DNA of 19,590 nucleotides, taken from DATHYU01 sp033722675. GTDB taxonomy: Bacteria > Actinomycetota > Acidimicrobiia > Spongiisociales > UBA11373. The first letter of the stretch is position 1, and every line of letters starts with the position of its first letter. Shown piece after piece: positions 1 to 9,126 of the stretch. The notes below the pieces were generated by a model. That model was not told where the DNA came from. It worked only from the letters and a program-made list of their open reading frames with translations, and did not search any database. Both the position numbers and the translations under genes were made by a program. The stretch covers positions 1-19,590 of the forward strand of contig JAWVYO010000042.1 in assembly GCA_033722675.1 (NCBI GenBank), given 5' to 3'.

Positions 1-627
1 CGAGGACGAGCGGTGTGTCGGTGAGGGATCGGACCCGCTCGGCCAGTGCCGCGGCCCGGTCGCTCGTACCCTCGCGCTCTCCGGTCACACCCATCTCGGC
101 CACCCCGTACACGAAGACGGGCCGTGCCTCGGCCACCTGCCGGAGCCGGTCCTCCGAGGTCGTGGGGGCGGCGAACAGCACCATCCCGAGCCCGGCGTCC
201 TCGACCGCCTCCTGGACGGGACCGGCCTCGTCGACGGGCAGATCCGCGACGATGACCCCCGATCCGCCGGCGGCGGCCACCCGGCGGGCGAACTCCTCGG
301 GGCCGTACCGAAGCACGGGGTTCGTGTACGTCATGACGAGGCAGGGCTTGCCGGTCCGCTCCCGCACGGCCGCCACGATCTCGAGGCCCCGTTCGAGGGT
401 GGTGCCATTGCGCAGCGCCAGGCTCCCGGCCCGCTGGATGACGGGCCCGTCCATGAGCGGGTCGGCGTAGGGCAGCCCCACCTCGAACCCGTCCGCGCCG
501 GCGTCGGCCATCGCCTCGAACATCGACACGGCGTGCTCGACGTCGGGGATCCCCGCCATCAGGTACGGGAGGAACACCGCCCGCTCCTCCGCGGCCGCGG
601 CGGAGAACAGGCCTTCGAGGTCGGCCT

Positions 628-631
<4 letters not shown>
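1..631 (-). CDS. trpA: Tryptophan synthase alpha chain, 3' end cut by window edge
   Basis: TrpA splits indole-3-glycerol phosphate into indole and glyceraldehyde 3-phosphate in the cytosolic alpha2-beta2 tryptophan synthase. About 210 of the usual 260-270 residues are present; the C-terminus lies beyond base 1. The catalytic pair is visible: Glu50 in FEVGLPYADP and Asp61 in DPLMDGP, matching Glu49/Asp60 of the enteric enzyme. The later stretches VIVADLPVDE and VYGVAEMGVTG follow the family order. The start is GTG at 629-631, chosen because it forms a GTGA overlap with the trpB stop and the protein then begins at the normal TrpA N-terminus (VKADLEGLF). It is the last gene of trpCFBA and is probably translated by coupling to trpB. 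No defect is seen in the visible part. Confidence 0.96.
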
Positions 632-1799
<1,168 letters not shown>

Positions 1800-1803
<4 letters not shown>

Positions 1804-2396
1804 CGCACGGCCTCCACGAATCGTCGCATCAGTGCATGGTCCTTCTCGCCTGGCGAACGCTCGATGCCCGACGAGACGTCGACGCCCCACGGACGGGCGA
1901 TCCCCACGGCGACGCCGACGGTATCAGGCGTCAATCCCCCGGCGATCACGACGTCGCGTCCGGGGTCGGCGGCGAGATCCCAGTCGAAGGTCCGGCCGGT
2001 CCCGCCGTGCATGCCCGGCACGTGCGTGTCGAGCAGCGGCCTCGCGTCGGGCGGAACGTCCGCGAGCGCCACGCGATCGGTGACCGGCACCGGGAAGAGC
2101 ACCCGCAATCCGGCGTCGAGCGCCGCCGCCGCCGCGTCCGCGGCGTGGGCGCCGTGGGGCTGGACGCCGTCGGCGCCCGCGAGCTCCGCGGCCTCGAGCA
2201 GCGGTCCCGGCTCCACGTCGACGGTGACGAGGTATCGCTCCACGGCGGCGTCGGCGCCGATGCGGCGAGCCGTGTCGACGGAGATCCGCCGCGGCGATCC
2301 GGCCGCCAGGACGAAGCCGACGGCATCGGCCCCCGCCTCGACGGCCACCTCCACGTCCTCGCGGGTCCGTAGCCCGCAGAGCTTCACCCAGGTCAC
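1800..2396 (-). CDS. trpF: Phosphoribosylanthranilate isomerase
   Basis: TrpF converts N-(5-phosphoribosyl)anthranilate to CdRP, the third step from anthranilate. The 198 residues suit a single (beta/alpha)8 barrel. The catalytic cysteine is C7 in VKLCGLR and the catalytic aspartate is D123 in LLDTHVPG. The glycine-rich GGTGRTFDW (131-139), IAGGLTPDTV and the WGVDVSSGIE phosphate-binding end are all present. The usual VQLHG motif reads VQPHG at 79-82, a small deviation. The start is GTG at 2394-2396, overlapping the trpC stop as GTGA, so translation is probably coupled to trpC. Confidence 0.96.
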
Positions 2397-3160
2397 GGCG
2401 CCTCCCGCAGGGAGCGTACGAAGCCGACCGGGTCGCCACTGCGCACCGCGGCCTCCCCCACGAGGATCGCGTCGTATCCGGCCTCTGCCATCCGTCGGGC
2501 GCCATCGGGCGAGGACACCCCGCTCTCGGCGACGGCGATCACGTCGTCGCCGAGCACGGGCCGGATGCGCTCGGCGGTGGCCAGGTCGACGTCGAAGGTG
2601 GCGAGGTCGCGATTGTTCACGCCGATGATGCGGGCGCCGACGTCGACGGCGCGTCGGGCCTCGTCCTCGGTGTGGGCCTCCACGAGGGCATGCAGGCCGG
2701 ACTCGTGGGCCGTCACGAGCAGCTCGTCGAGGGCGTCGTCCTCGAGGATGGCGACGATGAGCAGCACCATGTCGGCGCCCCGGGCGCGCGCCTCCCAGAT
2801 CTGAGCGGGGTCGAGCACGAAATCCTTGCGGAGGACCGGCACCTCGACGGCGGCCGCCACCGTCTCCAGGTCGTCGAGGGAACCCGCGAAGTGATCGGGC
2901 TCCGTGAGCACGGAGATCGCCGCCGCGCCGCCGGAGGCGTAGGCCCGGGCCAGTGCGGTGGGATCGAGGTCCTCGTCGATCGGGCCCGCCGAGGGGGACC
3001 GGCGCTTCACCTCGGCGATCACCGACAGTCCCTCGGCCGTCAGTGCCGCCGCAGCGTCGAGCCCGGGTCCGCGCCGGACGGCCTCCTCCCGCAGTGACTC
3101 GGTCCGGTCACGGACCTCGTCGAGCCGGGCACGGACCGATCGGAGGATGTCGTCGAGCAC
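2393..3160 (-). CDS. trpC: Indole-3-glycerol phosphate synthase
   Basis: TrpC closes the indole ring by decarboxylating CdRP. From the chosen start it has 255 residues, normal for a monofunctional enzyme. Family catalytic and binding residues are visible: E50 and K52 in AEVKRRSPS, K112 in LRKDF, E161 in LVEAH, N182 in GVNNRDL and S213 in AESGV. The frame is open for 17 further codons to a GTG at 3211, but I prefer the GTG at 3158-3160: the extra residues do not look like TrpC, and a TACGAT -10 hexamer ends 6 nt before this codon, which fits a leaderless start. It is the first gene of trpCFBA. Confidence 0.95.
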   Translation of the reverse strand: MLDDILRSVRARLDEVRDRTESLREEAVRRGPGLDAAAALTAEGLSVIAEVKRRSPSAGPIDEDLDPTALARAYASGGAAAISVLTEPDHFAGSLDDLETVAAAVEVPVLRKDFVLDPAQIWEARARGADMVLLIVAILEDDALDELLVTAHESGLHALVEAHTEDEARRAVDVGARIIGVNNRDLATFDVDLATAERIRPVLGDDVIAVAESGVSSPDGARRMAEAGYDAILVGEAAVRSGDPVGFVRSLREAP

Positions 3161-3172
3161 CGGGGCATCGTA
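3161..3172 (-). promoter_or_regulatory. Leaderless promoter of trpCFBA (-10 TACGAT)
   Basis: On the minus strand TACGAT (3167-3172) is followed by 6 nt and then the trpC GTG. This spacing puts the transcript start on, or within a base or two of, the start codon. There is no Shine-Dalgarno before this GTG. The -35 region is not convincing. The assignment rests on motif and spacing only. Confidence 0.55.
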
Positions 3173-3214
3173 GGTCCGGACCCGGTCGCACCGAGAGCCG
3201 GCGGCGACCACGCG

Positions 3215-3244
3215 GACACGGCCCGGGAGCTCCCGGGCCGTGTC
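3215..3244 (-). terminator. 30-bp perfect palindrome, probable terminator after the SnoaL-like gene
   Basis: Bases 3215-3244 are an exact inverted repeat. As RNA it folds into a 13-bp GC-rich stem closed by an AGCT tetraloop. It starts 18 bp past the stop codon of the SnoaL-like gene on the minus strand and has no U-run, like many intrinsic terminators in high-GC actinobacteria. It also sits about 43-72 bp upstream of the proposed trpC -10 element, so an operator role for a dimeric regulator is an alternative. Confidence 0.65.
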
Positions 3245-3262
3245 GCTGCGTCGACGGGTCGG

Positions 3263-3685
3263 TCAGGACATGAACGGCGGTGGGTTCACGATGCCGAGCT
3301 GGCTGAAGAGCGAGAGGTTGTCCACCTCGCTCCACATCTCGGCGAGCTTGCCGTCGCGCATGATCCCGATGTCGTTCCCGCTGACTTCGATCGTGTCGTT
3401 CGTCGGTGGGACCCCCATGAAGTCGCCCGTGTGGGTTCCCTTCATGTGCCAGCGCCACGCCACACGGTCGCCGTCCACGAGGATGTGGTCCACCGTCGTC
3501 TCGGTGTCCGACAGCGCTCCGTGGATCTGCTGGACGAACTGCTTGGTGGCCTCACGGTCCATCGGACCCTGCATGCCGGTGTGGTCGACGAAGTCCTCGT
3601 GCAGGATCTCGTCGATGACGCCGACGTTGCCCTTGCCGAACACGTCGAGGTTCAGTCGGCGGATGGTCTCGCGGTGATCGGTCAT
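3263..3685 (-). CDS. SnoaL-like (NTF2-fold) protein
   Basis: This 140-residue protein belongs to the SnoaL-like ester cyclase / NTF2-like superfamily. Typical features are an N-terminal helix (TIRRLNLDVFGKGN), FVDHTGMQGP with its Asp-His, the central TVDHILVDGDRVAWRWHMKGTHTGDFMGVPPT, and a C-terminal strand MRDGKLAEMWSEVD. In characterised members this fold binds small hydrophobic ligands or catalyses aldol or isomerase chemistry; the substrate cannot be read from sequence. The ATG at 3683-3685 is chosen over an in-frame codon at 3748 because a strong GGGAGGGG Shine-Dalgarno sits about 8 nt upstream and the family starts there. It stands alone between the kinase gene and the palindrome; no polyketide genes are near. 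The specific function is unknown. Confidence 0.85.
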   Translation of the reverse strand: MTDHRETIRRLNLDVFGKGNVGVIDEILHEDFVDHTGMQGPMDREATKQFVQQIHGALSDTETTVDHILVDGDRVAWRWHMKGTHTGDFMGVPPTNDTIEVSGNDIGIMRDGKLAEMWSEVDNLSLFSQLGIVNPPPFMS

Positions 3686-3751
3686 CTGGATGCCCCTCCC
3701 TGTGGGATGTCCTCCATACGGACATACCCGGGAAACGGGTGGATCCAAACG

Positions 3752-5194
3752 TCAGCCGGCCGCGGCCACCGGGATCGTCACCGACACCGTGGTCCCCCGA
3801 TCGACCTCCGATTCCACCCCGGCGTGGCCCCCCATCGCGACGGCGAGCTCCTGCACGATGGCCAGGCCCAGCCCGCTGCCCGTGGGACGACGGGCCCGAT
3901 ACCGCTGGGCGACGTAGAGGCGCTCGAAGATGTGCTCGACGTCGTCGGGGGCGATGCCCGGACCGGTGTCTGCCACCGAGATGCGCGCCCGGCCCTTCCC
4001 CGCGGGTTCCAGCGACAGGGTCACCGTGCCTCCGTCGGGGGTGTAGCGCAGGGCGTTCTCGAGCAGGTTGCCCACGATCTGTGCGATCCGGTCGGGGTCG
4101 ACCGTCGCTTCGGGCAGCGACGCCAGGTCGCCGTCGAGCGTCACGCCCGTCGTCTCCGCCTTCCCCTCGTAGGTGTCGAGGATCCCCTGGAGGTGGCCCG
4201 CGAGGTCGACCGGCTCGGGACGCAGGGTGAACTCGCGGGCCTCGATCCTCGACAGCGTCATGAGGTCCTCGACGAGCCGGCTCAACCGGCCCGCCTCCCG
4301 GTCGATGACACCGCCCACCCGGCGGAGATCGCCCTCGTCCACCCGGCCCTCGTCGAGCGCCTCGGCGTACCCGGTGATCGTCGTCAGCGGCGTGCGCAGG
4401 TCGTGGGAGATGTCGGCGAGGAACTCCCGCTCCCGACGGCGGGCGCCCTCGAGGCCGGCGGCCATGTCGTTGAAGGCCACCGCCAGCTCCGTCACCTCGT
4501 CGTCGCCCTCCACCTCCACTCGCGCTCCGAGGTCGCCCTCGGCCAGGCTCGTGGCGGCGGCGCGGAGGGACCGGAGGCGACGCACCAGCCACGACGAGAT
4601 CCATCCGGCGAGGAGGGCGGCGAGCGCCACCCCGAGAGCCAGGGCCCATCCGAAGCGCACCAGGATGCTGCTCCACGGCACGAGGTCGAGGTTGGTGCCG
4701 ATGACGACGACGAGCCGCCCGTCCTCGCCGCCCCGGGGCGCGTCGACGGGCACCGAGACCGCCAGCGCCAGCACCTCGCCGCCGTCGACGGTCGCGTCGA
4801 ACTGCATCCGGCTCCGGGCCGGGAGCGCCGCCAGGTCTGGGATCTGGTCGACCAGCACCGGGTCGTCGAGCAGCTCCACGACCCTGCCGTCGGGCCCCTG
4901 GTAGATCGCCTCGACGAACTCGTGGCCGCCCACTGCCTCCACGATCGCGAGCAGCCCGGGGAGCACCGCACGCTGGGAGAACAGGCGCCCGGGCGTCTGG
5001 CCCCGGCCGGGTCCGCCGGTGCGGAAGTCGTCGACGTTCTCGATGAGGCGGGCCGTCGCCTCGGCCTGGCGCTCGAACTCGGCCCGGGTGGACCGGTCGA
5101 CCGAACGCTCGATGAGCAGCGCCGCCGCGAGGCCGCCCAGCGTGAGGACGACGGCCGCCACGGCGACCATCGACCAGAACAGCCGACGGCGCAT
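3752..5194 (-). CDS. Sensor histidine kinase (HAMP, HisKA, HATPase_c)
   Basis: This is the membrane sensor of a two-component pair, 480 residues. TM1 is at about 5-28; a roughly 145-residue extracytoplasmic sensor region follows, with TM2 at about 181-204. A HAMP linker spans about 204-256, and HisKA begins at FLADISHDLRTPL with phospho-acceptor H264. The ATPase domain shows the N-box NLLENALRYTP (N380), G1 DTGPG at 409-413, the F-box IFERLY and G2 GSGLGLAI at 439-446. The stimulus is unknown. The ATG at 5192-5194 shares one base with the regulator stop (TGATG), so the two are co-translated. The frame is open for another 160 codons upstream, but that is antisense-like sequence inside the regulator gene and is rejected. 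Confidence 0.95.
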   Translation of the reverse strand: MRRRLFWSMVAVAAVVLTLGGLAAALLIERSVDRSTRAEFERQAEATARLIENVDDFRTGGPGRGQTPGRLFSQRAVLPGLLAIVEAVGGHEFVEAIYQGPDGRVVELLDDPVLVDQIPDLAALPARSRMQFDATVDGGEVLALAVSVPVDAPRGGEDGRLVVVIGTNLDLVPWSSILVRFGWALALGVALAALLAGWISSWLVRRLRSLRAAATSLAEGDLGARVEVEGDDEVTELAVAFNDMAAGLEGARRREREFLADISHDLRTPLTTITGYAEALDEGRVDEGDLRRVGGVIDREAGRLSRLVEDLMTLSRIEAREFTLRPEPVDLAGHLQGILDTYEGKAETTGVTLDGDLASLPEATVDPDRIAQIVGNLLENALRYTPDGGTVTLSLEPAGKGRARISVADTGPGIAPDDVEHIFERLYVAQRYRARRPTGSGLGLAIVQELAVAMGGHAGVESEVDRGTTVSVTIPVAAAG

Positions 5195-5871
5195 CAGCCG
5201 TCGCTCATCTTGTAGCCGACCCCCCAGACCGTCTCGATGGGGATCCCATCGAGCTTCTTGCGCAGCTGCCGGACGTGGACGTCGACGGTCCGGGTCTCGC
5301 CGAAGTACTCGTACCCCCACACGGCCTCGAGGATCTGCCCCCGCGACAGCACGAGCCCGGCGTGCTCGGCGAGATACCACAGCAGGTCGAACTCCCGGGC
5401 CGTGGGGTGCACCGTGTCGCCCCCGGGCGTCGTCACCTCGCGCCGGCCGCTGTCGACGGTGAAGCCCCCGACCTCGACCGTGGACGGGGCGCGGGGCGAC
5501 TCCTCCGACCGCCGCAGCACGGCGCGGACGCGGGCGAGCAGCTCGCGCGGCGAGAAGGGCTTCGTGACGTAGTCGTCGGCGCCGATCTCGAGCCCGACGA
5601 TCTTGTCGACCTCCGAGTCGCGAGCGGTGAGCATGATCACGGGCACGTCGCTGAGTCCCCGGATACGGCGGCACACCTCGACACCGTCGACGCCGGGCAG
5701 CCCGAGGTCGAGGAGCACGACCCGGGGGTCGCGGTCGCGAACCGCGTCGAGACCCCGTTCGCCGTCGGGTGCGTGGACGAGCCGGTAGCCCTCCTGCTCG
5801 AAGTACATGCGGACGAGGTCCGCGATCGCCTCCTCGTCCTCGATCAGCAGGATCGTGCCCTTCGTCGTCAC
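5194..5871 (-). CDS. OmpR/PhoB-family response regulator
   Basis: A 225-residue DNA-binding regulator, partner of the kinase gene immediately downstream. The receiver domain carries the acidic pair E11/D12, phospho-acceptor D55 in VVLLDLGLPG, T82 in MLTARD and K104 in VTKPF. The C-terminal winged helix begins about residue 130 and includes PTAREFDLLWYLAEHAG, the recognition region RTVDVHVRQLRKKLD and the ending VWGVGYKM. The start is GTG at 5869-5871, with GGGGAGGA about 7 nt upstream. It follows ygfZ by 55 bp on the same strand, so it could be read from the trpE-ygfZ transcript or from its own promoter. Target genes are unknown. Confidence 0.96.
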   Translation of the reverse strand: MTTKGTILLIEDEEAIADLVRMYFEQEGYRLVHAPDGERGLDAVRDRDPRVVLLDLGLPGVDGVEVCRRIRGLSDVPVIMLTARDSEVDKIVGLEIGADDYVTKPFSPRELLARVRAVLRRSEESPRAPSTVEVGGFTVDSGRREVTTPGGDTVHPTAREFDLLWYLAEHAGLVLSRGQILEAVWGYEYFGETRTVDVHVRQLRKKLDGIPIETVWGVGYKMSDG

Positions 5872-5926
5872 CGTGCGTCCTCCCCGTGCGCCACCATCAT
5901 CGTCGGCGGCGCCTGTACGCGAAGTG

Positions 5927-6880
5927 TTAAGCCGACGCGAAATCGTCGAGGGGTAGCCGGAGCACCCGGGCCCTCGCCGAGCCGCCCTCCCACCGGAGTT
6001 CCACCTCGTCGCCGGGCTCCACCTCGCGGCGGACGAGCGCGAGGCCCACCGGGGCCATGACGGTCAGCGACTCCGCCACCGACGTCAGGGTCCCCACCTC
6101 CCGGTCGTCCGCATGGAGCGTCGCCCCCTCCGGTGGCACCACGGTGTCGACCACGGCGACCCCCCGCAGATGCCGGTTCACCCGGCCGCGCGAGTCGATG
6201 CGCGCGACGAGTTCCTGACCGAGGAAGCAGCCCTTGGTGAACGACACCGACTCGGGCACGAGACCGGTCTCCTGGGGGATGGTCCCGTCGTCGACGTCCC
6301 GCCCCACGACCGGCTCTCCCGCCTCGACCCGGACCGCGGTGGCAGCGAGACGTCCCGCCCGCACCGCCCCGTCGCCCACCAGGTCGTCGGCGCCCCGGCC
6401 CACGACCACCACGCGGTCGAGGCCTCCGACGTCGACGCGGGCCAGGACGACCCCGTCGCGCTCCACCCACCCGACGTCGGGGGCGTCGGTCACCACCTGC
6501 GCCTCCGGCCCCCACACGCCGAGGACCGGGCGGGCGTCGATCTCCAGCTCGCAGTCGACCCGGAAGCGGAAGCGGTCCAGCGACTCGACCACCGCGGGGC
6601 CGGTGCCCGCGTCGCAGAGCATCCCGACCCGCCCCTCCCCGCGCAGCAGCCACAGCAACGCGGTCAGCTTGCCCCGGGGCTCGAGCAGCAGCGATCGCAC
6701 CACGCCGCCCGGCTGCACCGAGGCGACGTCCTGGCTCAGCTGTCCGTCGAGGAAGGAGACGGCGTCGGATCCGACGGCCCAGACGAGGTCGTGGACCGGC
6801 CCCACGAGGGCGGCGCCCGTCCGCGCCGCGCCGTACTCGGCCGTCACGTCGCCGAACGACTCCGGCCAGGTCTCAGACAT
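5927..6880 (-). CDS. ygfZ: YgfZ/GcvT-family folate-binding Fe-S maintenance protein
   Basis: YgfZ proteins bind tetrahydrofolate and help build or repair certain [4Fe-4S] enzymes. The protein has 317 residues and the aminomethyltransferase-like fold. The diagnostic motif KGCFLGQE is at 216-223, with the conserved cysteine C218. The N-terminal VSFLDGQLSQDVASVQPG (41-58) and the C-terminal barrel (about 240-310) also match. The ATG at 6878-6880 is chosen because it begins the usual MSETWPESFGDVTAEYGAAR region; the longer upstream frame runs inside trpE and is rejected. It overlaps the trpE stop by 8 bp, so it is probably translated by coupling. The pairing with trpE has no evident pathway logic. 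Confidence 0.92.
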   Translation of the reverse strand: MSETWPESFGDVTAEYGAARTGAALVGPVHDLVWAVGSDAVSFLDGQLSQDVASVQPGGVVRSLLLEPRGKLTALLWLLRGEGRVGMLCDAGTGPAVVESLDRFRFRVDCELEIDARPVLGVWGPEAQVVTDAPDVGWVERDGVVLARVDVGGLDRVVVVGRGADDLVGDGAVRAGRLAATAVRVEAGEPVVGRDVDDGTIPQETGLVPESVSFTKGCFLGQELVARIDSRGRVNRHLRGVAVVDTVVPPEGATLHADDREVGTLTSVAESLTVMAPVGLALVRREVEPGDEVELRWEGGSARARVLRLPLDDFASA

Positions 6881-8342
6881 CCTTCGCTCCTCCGATCGCT
6901 GCCAGCACCGCCGCGGCCTTGGCGAGGCACTCCCGGTACTCCGAGGCGGGGTCCGAGTCGGCGACCACGCCGGCGCCGGCCTGCACCCACGCCTTGCCGT
7001 CGGCGGCGACCATGGTGCGCAGGCTGATGGCGGTATCCAGGTTCCCGGAGAAATCGAGGTACCCGACCGCACCGGCGTAGGGCCCCCGCGCCACCGGCTC
7101 GAGGTCGTCGATGATCTCCATGGCACGCACCTTCGGGGCGCCCGACACCGTGCCGTGGGGGAAGGTCGCCCGCAGCACGTCCACCGGCCCCACGCCCTCT
7201 CGGAGGGTTCCCGACACGCCCGAGACGATGTGGAGCACGTGGGAGTAGCGCTCGATCACCATGAGGTCGTCGACGGCCACCGACCCGAACTCGGCGACGC
7301 GGCCCAGGTCGTTGCGCGCCAGATCGACGAGCATCACGTGCTCGGCCCGCTCCTTGGGATCGGCGAGCAGTTCCTCCTCGTTGGCGCGGTCCTCCTCGGG
7401 CGTGGCGCCCCGGGGCCGGGTGCCGGCGATCGGCCGGCTGAAGACCCGGCCGTCGCGTGACCGCACCATCAGCTCGGGTGACGACCCGGCGATGGACACG
7501 CCGCCCTGACGGACGAAGAACATGTAGGGCGACGGATTCAGGAGCCGCAGCGCCCGGTACACGGCGAAGGCGTCGCCGTCGAAGGGCACCTCGAGGCGGA
7601 TGGAGGGCACGACCTGGAAGGCGTCGCCGGCCTCGATGTGGCGGACGGCCGTGCGGACGGCCGCCTCGTACTCCTCCTGGGTCATCGAGGCGGTCGCCTC
7701 GGGGCGATCGTCGAAGGACGGAAGCGGGCGAACGGGATGGGCCGTCGGACGGCCGAGCCGTGCCGCGGCGTCCTCCAGAGCGTCGACGGCGGAGCCGTAG
7801 GCGGCGGCAGGGTCGTCGTCGACGATCACATTGCGAATCAGCGTGATCGTCTGCGCGAAGCGGTCGAAGGCCGCGAGGCTGCTGGCGGCCTGGAACGCCA
7901 TCTCGGGCAGACCTCGATCGTCGTGGGGGCGGTCCGGCAGGTGCTCGACATAGCGCACCGCGTCGTAGGCGAGATATCCCACGAGACCGCCGTGCAGTGG
8001 CGGGAGCCCGGGGATCTCCGGCGAGGCGAAGTGGTCCACGACCGCTTCGAGCGCCCCGAGGGGGTCGTCGCCGCGGACCTGCAGGTCCACTCCCTCCACG
8101 ACCGTCTCACCGTCGCGGGCGGTGATCGTGAAGAGGGGGTCCCACCCGAGGAAGGACCACCGGGCCCACCGCTCGCCGCCCTCCACCGACTCGAGGAGGA
8201 AGGCGGGCCCGTCGCCGACGGCCAGCGCCTCGAAGGCGCTCACGGCCGTTTCGCGATCGGCGAGGACCGTCGTGCGAACGGGCACGATCCGCCGCGAGGC
8301 GGCGAGGTCGAGGAACCCGTCGAGGTCCGGTGTCACCTGCAT
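6873..8342 (-). CDS. trpE: Anthranilate synthase component I
   Basis: TrpE makes anthranilate from chorismate with ammonia supplied by TrpG. It has 489 residues, full length. The N-terminal LLES (49-52) followed by RWSFLG is the tryptophan feedback-site signature, so the enzyme is probably inhibited by tryptophan. The chorismate-binding half shows IAGTRPRG (about 305-312), VDLARNDLGR (339-348), PHGTVSGAPK (395-404) and YAGAVGYLDFSGNLD. These favour TrpE over PabB or isochorismate synthase. The ATG at 8340-8342 lies 6 nt after a TACCCT -10 element, suggesting a leaderless message. No trpG or trpD is next to it. It is separated from trpCFBA by about 3.7 kb holding four other genes. Confidence 0.95.
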   Translation of the reverse strand: MQVTPDLDGFLDLAASRRIVPVRTTVLADRETAVSAFEALAVGDGPAFLLESVEGGERWARWSFLGWDPLFTITARDGETVVEGVDLQVRGDDPLGALEAVVDHFASPEIPGLPPLHGGLVGYLAYDAVRYVEHLPDRPHDDRGLPEMAFQAASSLAAFDRFAQTITLIRNVIVDDDPAAAYGSAVDALEDAAARLGRPTAHPVRPLPSFDDRPEATASMTQEEYEAAVRTAVRHIEAGDAFQVVPSIRLEVPFDGDAFAVYRALRLLNPSPYMFFVRQGGVSIAGSSPELMVRSRDGRVFSRPIAGTRPRGATPEEDRANEEELLADPKERAEHVMLVDLARNDLGRVAEFGSVAVDDLMVIERYSHVLHIVSGVSGTLREGVGPVDVLRATFPHGTVSGAPKVRAMEIIDDLEPVARGPYAGAVGYLDFSGNLDTAISLRTMVAADGKAWVQAGAGVVADSDPASEYRECLAKAAAVLAAIGGAKDV

Positions 8343-8371
8343 GGGACGAGGGTAGGTCCCGGGCGGGACCT
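8343..8371 (-). promoter_or_regulatory. trpE leaderless promoter with an 8-bp-arm palindrome
   Basis: On the minus strand TACCCT (8349-8354) is followed by 6 nt and the trpE ATG. Directly upstream, 8354-8371 is an inverted repeat with 8-bp arms (AGGTCCCG/CGGGACCT) and a 2-bp centre. It would lie in the -35/-10 spacer and touch the -10. That is a good position for a repressor operator. It could instead be a weak terminator for ccdA, which ends 9 bp upstream of the repeat. No leader peptide or attenuator fits in the 37-bp gap. Confidence 0.5.
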
Positions 8372-8379
8372 GCCGCGCG

Positions 8380-9126
8380 TCACACGTTCCAGAGCCACTC
8401 GGGGAGGTTGTCCTGGAACCACCGGTTCAGGTCGATGAGCCGGCCGGTGACCATGAGGACGCCGAAGACGGCGAGGAGGACGCCCGAGGCGACCGTGATC
8501 GGCGTGAAGTTCTTCCGGATCCAGGCGAAGGCGCCGTAGGCCTTCGAGATCCCGATACCGGACAGCACGAAGGGCACCCCCAGCCCGAGGCTGTAGACGA
8601 AGAGCAGGAACATCCCCTCGGCGACCGTGTCCTGGGTGGCGGCCACGCCGAGGATCGCCCCCAGCGTCGGCCCGATGCACGGAGTCCAGCCGAACCCGAA
8701 GGCGGCGCCCATGACGGGCGGGGCCCAGCCGCCGAGCCGCGACGGCCGCACCTCGAGGCGCCGCTCCCGCATGAACGGCATCAACAGCTTCGGGTTCCAG
8801 ATGGCGCTCGCGGCGATGAACAGTCCCAGGCCGATGACCACCCAGCCGGCGATGGTGGTGATCGTGTCCTGGTTCCGCAGAAAGGTGCGTCCGATCGACG
8901 TGGCGCTGGCGCCCAGGAGCACGAACACGAACGTGAACCCGCCGACGAACAGGAGGGTGACCCGGAGCATCCGCAGCGTCGACACGTTCCCATCGGCCAC
9001 CTCGGCGGCCGAATAGCCCGACATCATCGACAGGTACCCGGGGAGCAGCGGGAGGACGCACGGCGACAGGAACGAGAGCGCGCCGAAGAAGAAGGCGGCG
9101 AACACGTTGACGCTGGCGACCTCCAC
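8380..9126 (-). CDS. ccdA: CcdA/DsbD-type thiol-disulfide transmembrane protein
   Basis: CcdA moves reducing equivalents from cytosolic thioredoxin across the membrane, mainly to keep apocytochrome c and its chaperones reduced for haem attachment. It has 248 residues and about six hydrophobic segments (roughly 5-35, 54-76, 90-110, 135-160, 170-192, 208-228). The two redox cysteines are C23 in LSPCVLPLLPGY and C150 in WTPCIGPTLGAIL, the positions and motifs expected for the family. The start is GTG at 9124-9126, with GAGGAG about 6 nt upstream. No ResB/ResC or thioredoxin-like partner is in the window. The chimeric cytochrome c gene at the right end is the only haem-c-related sequence nearby. 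Confidence 0.92.
   Translation of the reverse strand: MEVASVNVFAAFFFGALSFLSPCVLPLLPGYLSMMSGYSAAEVADGNVSTLRMLRVTLLFVGGFTFVFVLLGASATSIGRTFLRNQDTITTIAGWVVIGLGLFIAASAIWNPKLLMPFMRERRLEVRPSRLGGWAPPVMGAAFGFGWTPCIGPTLGAILGVAATQDTVAEGMFLLFVYSLGLGVPFVLSGIGISKAYGAFAWIRKNFTPITVASGVLLAVFGVLMVTGRLIDLNRWFQDNLPEWLWNV

Noticed and set aside
3161..3211. Upstream GTG at 3211 as the trpC start
   Set aside because: The 17 extra residues are not TrpC-like and would cover the TACGAT -10; kept only as an alternative.
3686..3751. Small inverted repeat ACCCG-N5-CGGGT after the kinase gene as a terminator
   Set aside because: The stem is only 5 bp with no tail; such short repeats are expected by chance in GC-rich DNA.
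3431..5215. Long plus-strand open frame of 594 codons
   Set aside because: It lies antisense to the SnoaL-like gene and the histidine kinase, both of which have clear motifs; the plus-strand translation has none.
5195..5674. N-terminal extension of the histidine kinase by 160 residues
   Set aside because: This part is an out-of-frame reading of the response regulator, rich in Arg and Ala, and the kinase has a good ATG with TM1 at 5192-5194.
5872..5926. Operator-like TTAACACTTCGCG sequence before the response regulator
   Set aside because: There is no second half-site or clear -35/-10 pair, and part of it is the ygfZ stop region; too weak to report as a site.
8343..8379. Trp attenuator or leader peptide before trpE
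   Set aside because: The gap to ccdA is only 37 bp, has no Trp-codon-rich short frame, and the -10 spacing points to a leaderless transcript.
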